DNA of 64,000 nt from an uncultured Bacilli bacterium (lineage in GTDB: Bacteria > Bacillota_I > Bacilli_A > RF39 > UBA660): the NCBI GenBank assembly GCA_934098435.1, contig CAKOOV010000004.1, positions 37,103-101,102 of the forward strand. Reading direction: 5' to 3'. This document shows positions 54,302 through 63,980 of this stretch, piece by piece. The translations under genes were made by a program, and so were the position numbers. Below the pieces are notes generated by a model. It made no database searches. It was given only the letters and a program-made list of their open reading frames with translations, and had not been told where the DNA came from. The number at the start of each line of letters is the position of its first letter. Position 1 is the first letter of the stretch.

Positions 54302-55222
54302 TTATTCTTCTATGAATAGTGCTTTGATGTTTTTTGATGGCATTAATACATGGATATCATGATCTATTTTTATTTCATATTGTCCACTTAAATCTGGTAA
54401 TGATTCGCCATCTATACATAAAGATTTTTTTAGTGGAGTATTAAATTTTATTTTTAGGTTATCTGTTTTATAGAAGTAAAATCCTGGTATTTTACTAGCA
54501 TCGTACTTTGTGAAAAAGTATAAGGCTTTTACTAAGTCATGTAATCTAGTTATATTACATAATAATACTTCAAATTTATTGTCATTTAATTTGATGTCTT
54601 TATAAAAGTTATTTATACCCGCTACACGATTAGCGTTTGTTATAATTGCAAAGGAAAATAGGCCACGATATTCTTCACCATTTATTTCATATGTTACATC
54701 ATATGATTTTACCTTCCTAAAAAAATCTTTAGCTCCTTCTTTAATATAAGCTAAATGTCCAAGCCTTTTTTTTAGTTCTCTTGGAGTTTCATATGGGATA
54801 TTCATAAATTTACCAAAACCTGCAGTATAGACAAATGGTCTATTATTTATTGTACATACATCTATTCTTTTTACTTCTCCATTTAAGGCTAATTTTAAAT
54901 TATTTATTAGGTTTTTTCCATACCCCCACATGGCGCCAATGTCGTTTGTAGTTCCTGATGGTAAATGACATAATGTTAATCTTTCTTTTCTTTTAAAATT
55001 GCCAGTCATTACCTCATTAAATGTTCCATCTCCCCCTATTGATATTAATAAATCGCAATATGGATATTTTTCTACTATTAGGGTGGCATCACCTTTGCTA
55101 TTTGTTTCTTTGATTTCTACTTCATAGTTATATTCCTCAAGTGTTTCTTTTACTTTTGGTAATGTTTCTTTTTTATTGTATTTACCTGAATTTGGATTAT
55201 ATATTACTAAACATTTTTTCAA
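54302..55222 (-). CDS. Diacylglycerol/lipid kinase (DagK family)
   Basis: 306 residues. Catalytic domain with VIYNPNSGKYNK at the N-terminus, the nucleotide motif SIGGDGTFNEVM, and LPSGTTNDIGAMW; the C-terminal DagK fold ends with CIDGESLPDLSG. It phosphorylates diacylglycerol or a related lipid, recycling it into phospholipid synthesis. The TTG at 55222 follows AGGTGA by 5 nt; the GTG of that site is not used. It is downstream of recA on the same strand. Confidence 0.9.
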   Translation of the reverse strand: MKKCLVIYNPNSGKYNKKETLPKVKETLEEYNYEVEIKETNSKGDATLIVEKYPYCDLLISIGGDGTFNEVMTGNFKRKERLTLCHLPSGTTNDIGAMWGYGKNLINNLKLALNGEVKRIDVCTINNRPFVYTAGFGKFMNIPYETPRELKKRLGHLAYIKEGAKDFFRKVKSYDVTYEINGEEYRGLFSFAIITNANRVAGINNFYKDIKLNDNKFEVLLCNITRLHDLVKALYFFTKYDASKIPGFYFYKTDNLKIKFNTPLKKSLCIDGESLPDLSGQYEIKIDHDIHVLMPSKNIKALFIEE

Positions 55223-55273
55223 TTTAATCACCTATATATATTCTAACATACTTAAAGAAAAAAAGGAATATCA

Positions 55274-56329
55274 TTATTCCTTATTTTTAGTTTCTTTTTT
55301 TATTTTTTCTTCTACTTTAGAAGTGTTTTTATCTGATGATATGTTATAGTGTTCTCTTACTTTTTTCTCTATTTCAGCAGTTACTTTTGGATTTTCTTTT
55401 AGATATAATTTGGCATTTTCTTTTCCTTGGCCAATTTTATCACCTTTATAGGCATACCAAGCACCACTTTTTTCTACTACTCCTATTTCGGAAGCTAGAT
55501 CTAATAGTTCACCTTCTTTTGATATACCTTCTCCATACATTATTTCTACTACTGCTGTTTTAAATGGTGGAGCTACTTTATTCTTTACTACTTTTATAGT
55601 AGTTTTATTTCCAATAACTTCTGAACCTTGTTTTAGTTGTTCTCCTCTTCTTATGTCTAATCTTACTGAAGAATAGTATTTTAGTGCTTTACCGCCTGGT
55701 GTTGTTTCTGGATTACCAAATAAAACTCCTACTTTTTCTCTTAATTGATTTATAAAGATTACAATTGTATTTGTTTTGTTTATTGAACCAGATAGTTTTC
55801 TTAGAGCTTGACTCATTAATCTTGCTTGAAGACCAACATGGGAATCACCCATTTCTCCATCTATTTCTGCTTGAGGAACTAATGCCGCTACGGAATCGAT
55901 TACTATTATAGATACTGCTTCACTTTTTACTAATGCATCACATATTTCTAATGCCTGTTCTCCTGTATCTGGTTGGGATAATAATAGTTCATCGGTATTT
56001 ACTCCTAAATTATGTGCATATACTGGATCTAATGAATGTTCTGCATCAATGAATGCTGCTCTTCCTCCTTCTTTTTGGACTTCTGCAATAGCATGTAGAG
56101 CAAAGGTTGTTTTACCAGATGATTCTGGACCATATATTTCTATTATTCTTCCCTTGGGATAGCCTCCTACTCCTAAGGCTATATCAAGACTTAGTGAACC
56201 ACTTGAGCTTACTTTTACTTTGGTGTGTTCTTGTTCTCCTAATTTCATTATTGCTCCTTTACCAAACTGTTTTTCTATGTCAGCTAATACTTGGTCTAAT
56301 GCTGAATCTGTTTCTATTTTTTTTGCCAT
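55274..56329 (-). CDS. recA: Recombinase RecA
   Basis: 351 residues, full length. Walker [13 protein letters not shown] (about 65-76), [28 protein letters not shown], loop 2 [20 protein letters not shown] and a charged C-terminal tail. It binds single-stranded DNA, drives strand exchange and stimulates LexA self-cleavage. GGAG precedes the ATG. A near-consensus LexA/DinR box and a perfect sigma-A promoter lie upstream. It follows pgsA and the rodZ-like gene, as in other Firmicutes, without cinA between. Confidence 0.98.
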   Translation of the reverse strand: MAKKIETDSALDQVLADIEKQFGKGAIMKLGEQEHTKVKVSSSGSLSLDIALGVGGYPKGRIIEIYGPESSGKTTFALHAIAEVQKEGGRAAFIDAEHSLDPVYAHNLGVNTDELLLSQPDTGEQALEICDALVKSEAVSIIVIDSVAALVPQAEIDGEMGDSHVGLQARLMSQALRKLSGSINKTNTIVIFINQLREKVGVLFGNPETTPGGKALKYYSSVRLDIRRGEQLKQGSEVIGNKTTIKVVKNKVAPPFKTAVVEIMYGEGISKEGELLDLASEIGVVEKSGAWYAYKGDKIGQGKENAKLYLKENPKVTAEIEKKVREHYNISSDKNTSKVEEKIKKETKNKE

Positions 56330-56369
56330 TTTTTTCTCTCCTTCTTGTACTTTCTTTAATTACATTATA

Positions 56370-56420
56370 ATTATATTATAGTTTTTTTTTATTGTCAATA
56401 CTAAATTGTACATTTGTTCG
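56370..56420 (-). promoter_or_regulatory. recA promoter with LexA/DinR-like box
   Basis: On the minus strand: TTGACA (56393-56398), a 17-nt spacer and TATAAT (56370-56375). Eight nt upstream of the -35, 56407-56420 reads CGAACAAATGTACA, matching 12 of 14 positions of the Firmicute CGAACRNRYGTTYC operator. SOS control of recA is likely. Confidence 0.6.
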
Positions 56421-56456
56421 TGTTTTTTTATAAAAAAAATAAATAGTGTTTATTAT

Positions 56457-57050
56457 CTATTTATTTTGTAGATATGGTTTTGCCATTATATAATACTTTA
56501 CTGCTGATATTATTGATAATACCGCTGCGATAGCTAATAAAAAGTCAGATATACGTAATGATATTAATTCGAATGGTAAATTACTAAATAGTGTTAAAAT
56601 TATTCCTACCATTAGTGTAGCTGTTTTTACTTTAGCTAATCCTATTGCTGCTACGGCAGCACCTTTGTTTCCTATTACCATTTTTATTGAATCTACGATT
56701 ATATCACGCATTACTATTACTACTGCAATAATAGTACTTATTTTTCCATTGCAGGCTAATATTATTAATACTGAATTTGTTAATAATTTATCACTTATGG
56801 CATCAATCATTTTTCCAAAATCAGTTACTAAGTTATATTTTCTGGCTACATAGCCATCTAAAAAGTCAGTAAGTGATGCTATTATGAATAAGATACCTAC
56901 TATTATATATTTTAAATCTACTAATACTTTGCCACCTACTAGATATGTAGGAAATTCTAATCCTACTTCATCAAATGGAAACAATAATAATATTATTATT
57001 ACTATTGACATTATTATTCTTGTTATTGTTATTTTATTTGCTTTATTCAT
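56457..57050 (-). CDS. pgsA: CDP-diacylglycerol-glycerol-3-phosphate 3-phosphatidyltransferase
   Basis: 197 residues with about five membrane helices. The CDP-alcohol phosphotransferase signature is complete: TDFLDGYVARKYNLVTDFGK then MIDAISDK, i.e. D-x2-D-G-x2-A-R-x8-G-x3-D-x3-D. It makes phosphatidylglycerol phosphate, the first step to phosphatidylglycerol and cardiolipin. Its start is 2 nt past the stop of the rodZ-like gene, so the two are coupled; recA follows with its own promoter. Confidence 0.94.
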   Translation of the reverse strand: MNKANKITITRIIMSIVIIILLLFPFDEVGLEFPTYLVGGKVLVDLKYIIVGILFIIASLTDFLDGYVARKYNLVTDFGKMIDAISDKLLTNSVLIILACNGKISTIIAVVIVMRDIIVDSIKMVIGNKGAAVAAIGLAKVKTATLMVGIILTLFSNLPFELISLRISDFLLAIAAVLSIISAVKYYIMAKPYLQNK

Positions 57051-57052
57051 TT

Positions 57053-57523
57053 TTATCTCCTTATACTATATGTTATATTATTGTCACTAAAATCGTTACC
57101 TTTATAGTTGCTTGCTATTATATAACCTACTATTATTAATATTATTAATATAACTAATCCTATAATTACTTTTGGAACTTTTAATTTGTTTTTTTCTTTT
57201 GCTGTATATGGAGATGAGAATTCATCAGTGCTTTCTTTTTTTTCTTTTTTTGCTTGTTCTATAGCATCTATAGGTATTTTAGATGTTTCATCAAAGAGAT
57301 ATTCATTAAATTCGTCAAGTATTTTTTCACTATCTAATCCTAAATATTTAGCGTAATCTCTAATGAAATATTTTAAATAGAAGATATCTTTGAAATCATC
57401 TTTATTTCCCTCTTCAATACTTGATATTTGGGATGGACGCATTTTTAAATCTTCCGCTACTTCTTCAATGGATAGTCCATTTTCTTCTCTTTTTTCTTTT
57501 AATTTAAGTCCTATATTTTTCAT
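57053..57523 (-). CDS. RodZ/YmfM-like membrane-anchored HTH protein
   Basis: 156 residues: a Cro-type helix-turn-helix at the N-terminus (about 4-60; LKEKREENGLSIEEVAEDLK and QISSIEEGN), an acidic spacer, one membrane helix (about 118-138) and a very short outside tail. RodZ links MreB to the wall-synthesis machinery; this form lacks the periplasmic beta domain. It precedes pgsA, as ymfM does in Bacillus. Confidence 0.85.
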   Translation of the reverse strand: MKNIGLKLKEKREENGLSIEEVAEDLKMRPSQISSIEEGNKDDFKDIFYLKYFIRDYAKYLGLDSEKILDEFNEYLFDETSKIPIDAIEQAKKEKKESTDEFSSPYTAKEKNKLKVPKVIIGLVILIILIIVGYIIASNYKGNDFSDNNITYSIRR

Positions 57524-57539
57524 ATTACTCCTTAATATA

Positions 57540-57890
57540 AATAATTAATCTTATAAGCCATGTTCTGTACCTATTTCTAGGCGGTAAATATTTATCTATG
57601 ACATAAGTCATTCTTCTTTGAATTCAATTCTTCTTAGAAGATTCCCCTACCAAAATTTGGGTTTCTCGCTTGTGGGGTTTACCTCGTTTCATTCTAATTA
57701 TTTCTAATTAGACTCGTCTCTGTGGCACTTTTACATCTACTTTATCATGGTTTCCTTTAGATAAAGTAAAAGCCGTCAGTTACCTGCCTTAGGTTATTTT
57801 TTTCCTAAGCACAAACACTACTATCATCGCAGATAGTGCGAGCATGGACTTTCCTCTACACATAGTGCAGCATTTACCCAGATAATTATT
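57540..57890 (-). ncRNA. rnpB: RNase P RNA (class B)
   Basis: On the minus strand the conserved 5' core GTAGAGGAAAGTCCATGCTC follows the first stem, and near the middle ACTGACGGCTTTTAC and GTGCCACAGAGACGAGTC match class B RNase P RNA. The 3' part carries the conserved ACAGAACATGGCTTA. AATAATTATCT at the 5' end pairs with AGATTAATTATT at the 3' end as P1. It matures tRNA 5' ends with RnpA. It starts inside or next to the gpsB stop, reproducing the gpsB-rnpB order of Bacillus. Ends are approximate. Confidence 0.95.
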
Positions 57891-58212
57891 GTTGTGATTT
57901 ACCTAATATTATTTTTTCTAATTGTGATACTCTTCTTAATAGATCGACATTGGTTATTTCTTTACCGTCTATTTTAGCGGCTTCAATGCTTGATTTTAGA
58001 TTTCTTACTTCATTTTTTAATGCTTGATTTTCTTCAATTAGGGTTTTTCGATCTTTATCGAGAGCTCTTATGATATTATTATATTCATTATAATCTTTTA
58101 TGATTATATCTAAGAACTTATCTACTTCTTGAAGTCTATAGCCACGAGCATCTATTTTGAATTCTTTTTCCAAAATATCTTGCATAGTCAAAGTTATTTT
58201 ATCTTTGTACAT
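57886..58212 (-). CDS. gpsB: Cell division protein GpsB (DivIVA-like)
   Basis: 108 residues: the N-terminal DivIVA/GpsB membrane-binding motif (KITLTMQDILEKEFKIDARG, then YRLQEVDKFLD) followed by a coiled coil (about 45-85) and a short C-terminal helix. It coordinates penicillin-binding proteins between side wall and septum. GAGGTG precedes the ATG. It is followed directly by rnpB. Confidence 0.93.
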   Translation of the reverse strand: MYKDKITLTMQDILEKEFKIDARGYRLQEVDKFLDIIIKDYNEYNNIIRALDKDRKTLIEENQALKNEVRNLKSSIEAAKIDGKEITNVDLLRRVSQLEKIILGKSQQ

Positions 58213-58346
58213 ATATACTCACCTCTATATTAAAATTATCTCAAAAAATGAATATTTTGTCAATTAAAAAGAAGTTCTTTTTTAGGCAAGTTTAATTTTA
58301 TCATATATTATTAATTTTGTCAAAAAAAGATGATAGATTTTTGTTG

Positions 58347-59669
58347 TTAATTTCTACCATTCTTCTTTTGTTTATTTTTGTATTCTATTTCTTCATATGC
58401 TTTTCCAACTGTTTGAAATGCAATATCTTCAATACTTTGATTTTCTATATTTATGCTCCTACTAGCTTTTTGTAGAATTATTTTTTGCAATAGTTCTGGT
58501 GATGTGATAAATCCTAAGTAGCTTCTTGCATTATTGGTATTGGTTAATCCTTCAATATTACCAGATTGAATTATTCTTTCTACTGCTTTTATAACTTGTA
58601 ATTCACCATATTTTTTATATGTTTCGTCTATGCTATTTACTAAGGCATTCCATCCCATTTCATAGAGAGCTATCTTCATCTTCTCTACTGGTAGGTACTC
58701 TTCAACAAATTTTCTTATTCCATTTTGTCTAGTAAAATAATTTATGTTGCCTGTTGCTAAATACATTTCTATTCTTTTATGTATATCTTCTAAATCATAG
58801 TAGATATTTAGACCATTTATTAAACGTAATATATTATTTCTATCTTCTTCTGAGGCTTGAGTTGTTCTACTATCTACTACTTCTTTTTGATTATAGCTTA
58901 ATAGTTCTTCAAGAGTTAAAGTGTTTTCTAAGTTTTTTATAATAAGATCTACTATCATATATTTATTTTTATTGGAAGATGGTATTTTATTTATTTGTTT
59001 GTGCATAAATTTTTTGAAGTTTTCTAATGTTACTTCTTCTTTTTCTGATTTTAGATATTCTGTTATATATTCTGATAATACCATATTATAGGACATCATT
59101 CCATCTTTAGTTGTACTTACTCTTCCCACATTTAAAGCAAATGGGTTTGGCTTTGATTTTGAGTTATAATCTAAACTATTTATATAATTTAATAATTTAT
59201 CTAATTTGTCTTTGTCTAAAACTCTTATTACAAAGACATCACTACGCATGTTTTTAGCTATTTTTGCTTGAATATGAATACCTTCTTTTATTATGTAGTC
59301 TAATATCTTAGTAGATACTTCATATATATTACTGGCATCTACTGGTATGTATAATTTTATTCCTTCTTTTATTTCTTCATAGAAGGCTTTGTCTTTTATT
59401 TGTCCCCTATTTTCAATAACCCAAAAGACATTATTTGGTTTTGGTCCAGTAAAGGTATTAATACCTTCTAATCCTTTATATTTTTCGTTTAAATGTAATT
59501 GAATATTTACTAAGCTTTCTCTTGGAATGTTTTGCAGATATCCGTCTTTGGTAACATGGGATGTTAAATATGAATATATATATCCTTTTTCTAGTGGGAC
59601 ATTACTATTTTTTTTAAAATAACTACTAATGGTTCTTAAAAATACTTCTCTTTCTTCATTTACTGTCAT
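58347..59669 (-). CDS. Uncharacterised protein, 440 aa
   Basis: A soluble protein. The middle part (about 95-210) has a distinctive run: IKLYIPVDASNIYEVSTKIL, KIAKNMRSDVFVIRV, SKPNPFALNVGR and MMSYNMVLSEYI. The C-terminal half is helical with NARSYLGFITSPELLQKII. I cannot name a family; a catalytic domain is possible from the spaced Lys/Arg/Asp pattern but not shown. Its ATG overlaps the upstream 42-residue ORF by 14 nt, tying it to the nifJ transcript. Confidence 0.65.
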   Translation of the reverse strand: MTVNEEREVFLRTISSYFKKNSNVPLEKGYIYSYLTSHVTKDGYLQNIPRESLVNIQLHLNEKYKGLEGINTFTGPKPNNVFWVIENRGQIKDKAFYEEIKEGIKLYIPVDASNIYEVSTKILDYIIKEGIHIQAKIAKNMRSDVFVIRVLDKDKLDKLLNYINSLDYNSKSKPNPFALNVGRVSTTKDGMMSYNMVLSEYITEYLKSEKEEVTLENFKKFMHKQINKIPSSNKNKYMIVDLIIKNLENTLTLEELLSYNQKEVVDSRTTQASEEDRNNILRLINGLNIYYDLEDIHKRIEMYLATGNINYFTRQNGIRKFVEEYLPVEKMKIALYEMGWNALVNSIDETYKKYGELQVIKAVERIIQSGNIEGLTNTNNARSYLGFITSPELLQKIILQKASRSINIENQSIEDIAFQTVGKAYEEIEYKNKQKKNGRN

Positions 59670-59784
59670 TTTCTTTTATTTCCTTTATTACTTCTTTTAA
59701 GTCTATTGTGTCATCTAAATATGTTTTTAGATTGTTATCTTCTGGTACTTCTAATTCTAATTTAGGTAATTCTTTTTCTTCCAT
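59656..59784 (-). CDS. Small acidic protein, 42 aa
   Basis: A short ORF in the gap between nifJ and the 440-aa gene. It has an AGGA ribosome site before the ATG and reads MEEKELPKLELEVPEDNN, then LKTYLDDTIDLKEVIKEIKE. It starts one nucleotide past the nifJ stop and ends 14 nt inside the 440-aa gene, a tight coupled arrangement. Acidic, probably helical, no family recognised. Confidence 0.55.
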   Translation of the reverse strand: MEEKELPKLELEVPEDNNLKTYLDDTIDLKEVIKEIKENDSK

Positions 59785-59785
59785 A

Positions 59786-62700
59786 TTATTCCTCACTTAT
59801 TTTTTTATAGTAGTTATATCTATTTATAGCCCAATTTTTTTGCTTTTCTAGTATTTCTTTAGCGTGTTCTTTATTTACTCTTTTTAGATTGGCAAATCTA
59901 TTTTCGGTCATTAGGTAGTCTTCGTATTTTGCAAAATCTGGATTTGTTGTATCTAATGTTAATTTATTTATATCAGGATTATATCTAAAGGTTATGAAAT
60001 AGCCACATTTACTTGCTAAGTAAGCATTTGATTGTGAATGTTCCATACCTGTTTTGATTCCATGTTCTATACATGGTGAATATGCTATTACTAGTGATGG
60101 TCCATTATGTTCTGCTGCTTCTTTTAATACTTTTAAATATTGTTCTTTATTATATCCTATATTAGTAGTGGCTACATAGACATGTGGATAACACATTGCA
60201 ATACGCGCTAAATCTTTTTTGTAGTTTTCTTTTCCTTTTGCGGTAAATGAGGCTATAGAACCTAGATTTGATGATTTTGATGATTGGCCTCCTGTATTTG
60301 AATATACTTCGGTGTCTAAAACTAAAATATTTATATTTTCGTTTTTTGATAGTATATGGTCTAATCCTCCATAACCTATATCATAGGCAAAGCCATCTCC
60401 TCCTAAAACCCATACTGATTTTGGTACTATGTAGTCTTTCATTTCTAATAGATATGGATGTTTTTTATAATTGATTTTTTCTTTTACTTCAGTGCATATG
60501 CTGTAATCATTCATATTTTCTAACCATGTTTTAAATGTTTTGTTATGTGGATATTCTTCCATGTATTTTTTTATTTTGTTTCTTTTTAGATTTATACCTG
60601 TTAGGATTCCATAACCGTATTCTGAGTTGTCTTCAAATAATGAGTTAGCCCATGGAATACTGTATGGCATACTAGGTACGCTTCCACCATATATTGAAGA
60701 ACAGCCAGTAGCGTTTGATATGATTAAATTATTTCCGAATACTCGAGTTAAATTTGTTATATATGGTGTTTCACCACAACCAGCACAAGCTCCTGAGTAT
60801 TCAAATTTTGGTTCTTTGAAACTTATGTTTTTGACATTTAATAGTTTGCTCTCATTTTTGTTGTTGCAGTTATGTTCTAAAAGATAATTGAAATCTTCGT
60901 CATGTCTTTTATTTGGTACCATTTTTAAAGCTTTATTTCCTAATTTTCCAGGGCATGTTTCGACACATACGCCGCAACCGGTACAAGCTTCATAATTTAT
61001 ACCAATAGTGAATTCTTTATCTTTAGGCATTAATGATGGGATACTTTCTACTTTATTATCTTTTTCATCTAGAAGAAATGGTCTTATTACTCCATGAGGG
61101 CATGAGAAGGCACATTGGTTACATTCTATACAATTTTCTTTGATCCATTCAGGAATATTTTCTGCTATATTTCTCTTTTCATCCTTTGTAGTACCGCCTT
61201 CAAAGATACCGCTTTTTTTATCTAAGAAACTGCTTACTGGAAGGCTATCTCCTTTTAATAGATTTATTGTTTCGTTAAATGTAAGCTTGTTATTATCTTT
61301 ATATTCTAAATTTTTCCATTCTGGATTTATTTCTAATTTTTTTAAATATTTAATTGAATTATCTATTACTTTATTATTTATATCAATTATGTTTTGGCCT
61401 TTGGAAATAAATCTTGTTTTATTATTATTTTTCATTACTGATATGGCTTTATTTATATCATATATATTCATTATTTTAAAGATACATGTTTCCATACAGG
61501 TATTTATTTTGTTCTTTAATCCTAATTCGTTTACTAATTTATAGGCATCTATTATATATAGTTTGGCTTTTTTTAGGGCTAATAAATATTTTACTTTATT
61601 TGGTAATGATCTTATTAAGTCTTCTTCATTTAGATTGGTATTTAATAATAATATACCGTTTTCTTTTAGGTTATCTAAAATATCATATTTATACATATAT
61701 GTATCTTTTGATACTATTATAAAGTCTGGATTATCTACATAATATGTGCTTTTTATTTCTTTATCAGATATTCTTAGATGACTTCTAGTGACACCTCCTG
61801 ATTTTTTTGAATCATATTGGAAATATCCTTGAACATATTTTTTGGTGTTATCTCCTATTATTCTTAAAAGATCTTTAGATGTTGATACCATGCCATCCGA
61901 ACCATAACCGTAAATTATTATTTCGTAATTATTATTATCTAGATGGAAATTGTTATCTTCTTTTAGGCTTAGATTTGTTACATCATCATTAATTCCGATG
62001 GTAAAATTATTTTTCTTTTCTTCTTTTAAATTGTCATATACTGCTTTTATCATTCTTGGTGTAGTGTTTTTTGATGATAGGCCATATCTTCCACCTATAA
62101 TATTTATATTGGTATCTTTTAAGGCGTTTACTACATCTAGATATAATGGTTCTCCTACACTTCCTGGTTCTTTTGTTCTATCTAGTACGGCTATTTGTTT
62201 TACTGTTTTTGGTAAGACTTCTTTTAAATGTTTTATACTAAATGGTCTATATAAATGAACTTTTATTAATCCTACTTTGTAACCGATTGTGTTTAATTTA
62301 TCTACTACTTCTTCAATACATTCACATACTGATCCCATTGCTATAATTATCATATCTGCTTCTTTATTACCATAATAATTGAATGGTTTATAATCTTTTT
62401 TTGTTATTTTATTGATTTTATTCATATAGTTATCTACTATATCAATGGTATTTTGATAATCTTTATTTCTTGATTCTGTATGCTGAAAATATACGTCTTC
62501 ATTTTCGGCAGTACCTCTGGTATTTGGATGGTCATTAGATATTGCTCTATCTCTAAATTGTTTTAAAGCTTTTTTATCAATTAGTGTCTCTATTTTTGCT
62601 AAATCTATTTCTTTTATTTTATCTATTTCATGGCTTGTTCGAAAGCCATCAAAAAAGTTTATAAATGGGAGTGATGATTTTATGCTTGATAGATGGGCTA

Positions 62701-63160
62701 TCATGGCCATATGATAGGCTTCTTCGGGAGATGATGATGATAGCATACATACTCCTGTTTGTCTTACGGCATAAATATCTTGATGATCTCCAAATATACT
62801 TAAGGAATGTGTTGATAATGAACGAGCTGCTACATGTATAACACCTGGTAACATTTCTCCTGCTAATTTATATAGTGTTGGTATCATTAATAATAGTCCT
62901 TGACTGGCAGTGAAGGTGCTAGATAATGCTCCACTTTGTAATGCTCCATGTACCATAGCGGCTGCTCCAGCTTCTGATTGCATCTCAACTATTTTTACTT
63001 TGTTTCCCCAAAAGTTTATTTCGTTATTACTACTTAATATATCTATTTTTTCGGCCATTGGTGAAGCTGGTGTAATTGGATATATTCCTGCTACTTCGGT
63101 AAATTTATAAGCTACTCTTGCTACTGCTTCATTAGCATCCATTGTTTTATATTTTGGCAT
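59786..63160 (-). CDS. nifJ: Pyruvate:ferredoxin (flavodoxin) oxidoreductase
   Basis: A single-chain PFOR of 1124 residues. The N-terminal pyrimidine-binding domain has ITPASPMAEKID; the gamma and EKR regions follow, with GGTTKDEKRNI; the ferredoxin domain has NCIECNQCAFSCPHG and GCGVCVETCPG for two 4Fe-4S clusters; then the thiamine-diphosphate domain with GCSSIYGGSVPS, GGDGFAYDIGYGGLDH and LDTEVYSNTGGQSSKS. It oxidises pyruvate to acetyl-CoA and CO2, reducing ferredoxin, and implies anaerobic metabolism. The ATG at 63160 follows AAGGA; the longer frame lacks a ribosome site. Confidence 0.96.
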   Translation of the reverse strand: MPKYKTMDANEAVARVAYKFTEVAGIYPITPASPMAEKIDILSSNNEINFWGNKVKIVEMQSEAGAAAMVHGALQSGALSSTFTASQGLLLMIPTLYKLAGEMLPGVIHVAARSLSTHSLSIFGDHQDIYAVRQTGVCMLSSSSPEEAYHMAMIAHLSSIKSSLPFINFFDGFRTSHEIDKIKEIDLAKIETLIDKKALKQFRDRAISNDHPNTRGTAENEDVYFQHTESRNKDYQNTIDIVDNYMNKINKITKKDYKPFNYYGNKEADMIIIAMGSVCECIEEVVDKLNTIGYKVGLIKVHLYRPFSIKHLKEVLPKTVKQIAVLDRTKEPGSVGEPLYLDVVNALKDTNINIIGGRYGLSSKNTTPRMIKAVYDNLKEEKKNNFTIGINDDVTNLSLKEDNNFHLDNNNYEIIIYGYGSDGMVSTSKDLLRIIGDNTKKYVQGYFQYDSKKSGGVTRSHLRISDKEIKSTYYVDNPDFIIVSKDTYMYKYDILDNLKENGILLLNTNLNEEDLIRSLPNKVKYLLALKKAKLYIIDAYKLVNELGLKNKINTCMETCIFKIMNIYDINKAISVMKNNNKTRFISKGQNIIDINNKVIDNSIKYLKKLEINPEWKNLEYKDNNKLTFNETINLLKGDSLPVSSFLDKKSGIFEGGTTKDEKRNIAENIPEWIKENCIECNQCAFSCPHGVIRPFLLDEKDNKVESIPSLMPKDKEFTIGINYEACTGCGVCVETCPGKLGNKALKMVPNKRHDEDFNYLLEHNCNNKNESKLLNVKNISFKEPKFEYSGACAGCGETPYITNLTRVFGNNLIISNATGCSSIYGGSVPSMPYSIPWANSLFEDNSEYGYGILTGINLKRNKIKKYMEEYPHNKTFKTWLENMNDYSICTEVKEKINYKKHPYLLEMKDYIVPKSVWVLGGDGFAYDIGYGGLDHILSKNENINILVLDTEVYSNTGGQSSKSSNLGSIASFTAKGKENYKKDLARIAMCYPHVYVATTNIGYNKEQYLKVLKEAAEHNGPSLVIAYSPCIEHGIKTGMEHSQSNAYLASKCGYFITFRYNPDINKLTLDTTNPDFAKYEDYLMTENRFANLKRVNKEHAKEILEKQKNWAINRYNYYKKISEE

Positions 63161-63261
63161 AGTATTCCTTCTTTCTATCTTATATATTAATATAATTTTA
63201 TCACATTTATGACAAAATAACAATTATTTAGAATAAAAAAAGAACTCTATGTTAGAGATCT

Positions 63262-63837
63262 TTACTTACATGTTAGACCACGACTTGTGTAATTGTTTTT
63301 TAATGTAGTATAATCTTTGTTTATTCCTAATGATGTTATATCGGAATCTGATAATTGGTTTAAATCATAAGTATATGTTATTTTATAATCGTTTTCGTTA
63401 TCTACATCTACTTTAGTAATAACGCCTTTAATACTACTATAAGTACTTATTTTTGTATTATGATTTCTTTTAATTCCTGCTATATCTAGTATTCCATCTG
63501 CTACATCAGTTACTATATCATCTAGTGCTTCGCCTGTTATTCCTCCGATAATACCATTATTATCAGTAGGTTCTTTTGTTTCTTTATTATTGGTGTTATT
63601 ATCTTCTTTATCTTTAGTAGTACCATCGGTACCTGTTCCTACACCATCAGTGTGATCATCATGATAATCATAGGTAAGAATTACTTTTTTTACTTCGTTA
63701 TTTTTATGTTCTATATTATATGTTACTTTTGATGTTATGTTACCTACTTTATTTTCATTAGTACATGTTGTTTTTTCATTGGTACCACATCCTGATAATA
63801 CTGTTAATGCTATTAATACTATTAAACTTTTTTTCAT
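63262..63837 (-). CDS. Lipoprotein, DUF1307-like, with low-complexity insert
   Basis: 191 residues. Lipoprotein signal KKSLIVLIALTVLSGCG with the modified Cys at about 17. KTTCTNENKVGNITSKVTYN and the C-terminal NNYTSRGLTCK (a second Cys) resemble the small YehR/DUF1307 lipoproteins. Between them sits an insert (about 58-105) rich in Gly, Thr, Asp and Asn (HTDGVGTGTDGTTKDKED), then an amphipathic IGGITGEALDDIVTDV helix. Function unknown. The start at 63837 follows AGGAGT. Confidence 0.65.
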   Translation of the reverse strand: MKKSLIVLIALTVLSGCGTNEKTTCTNENKVGNITSKVTYNIEHKNNEVKKVILTYDYHDDHTDGVGTGTDGTTKDKEDNNTNNKETKEPTDNNGIIGGITGEALDDIVTDVADGILDIAGIKRNHNTKISTYSSIKGVITKVDVDNENDYKITYTYDLNQLSDSDITSLGINKDYTTLKNNYTSRGLTCK

Positions 63838-63938
63838 GTTATTACTCCTTTCCAATTATAGTATTTACAAATAAAGGTAATATATAATGGTAATTATAGG
63901 AAATAATAAAAGATAGTTTTTTTATGAAGTTGTAATAT

Positions 63939-63980
63939 AAAAGTGGACATAAAAAAAGATGTTCCACTTTTTGTTTGATA
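63939..63980 (-). terminator. Terminator hairpin at the right edge
   Basis: AAAAGTGGA plus CAT pairs with ATG plus TCCACTTTT around about 8 nt. It can end transcription leftwards from a gene beyond the window, or rightwards given the T run on the plus strand. Confidence 0.6.

Noticed and set aside
57781..57813. A further ACCTTAGG-like hairpin
   Set aside because: CCTTAGG with CCTAAG here is a normal stem of RNase P RNA and lacks the paired octamer at 27 nt.
61140..61544. A 134-codon plus-strand frame
   Set aside because: Antisense shadow within nifJ, no ribosome site.
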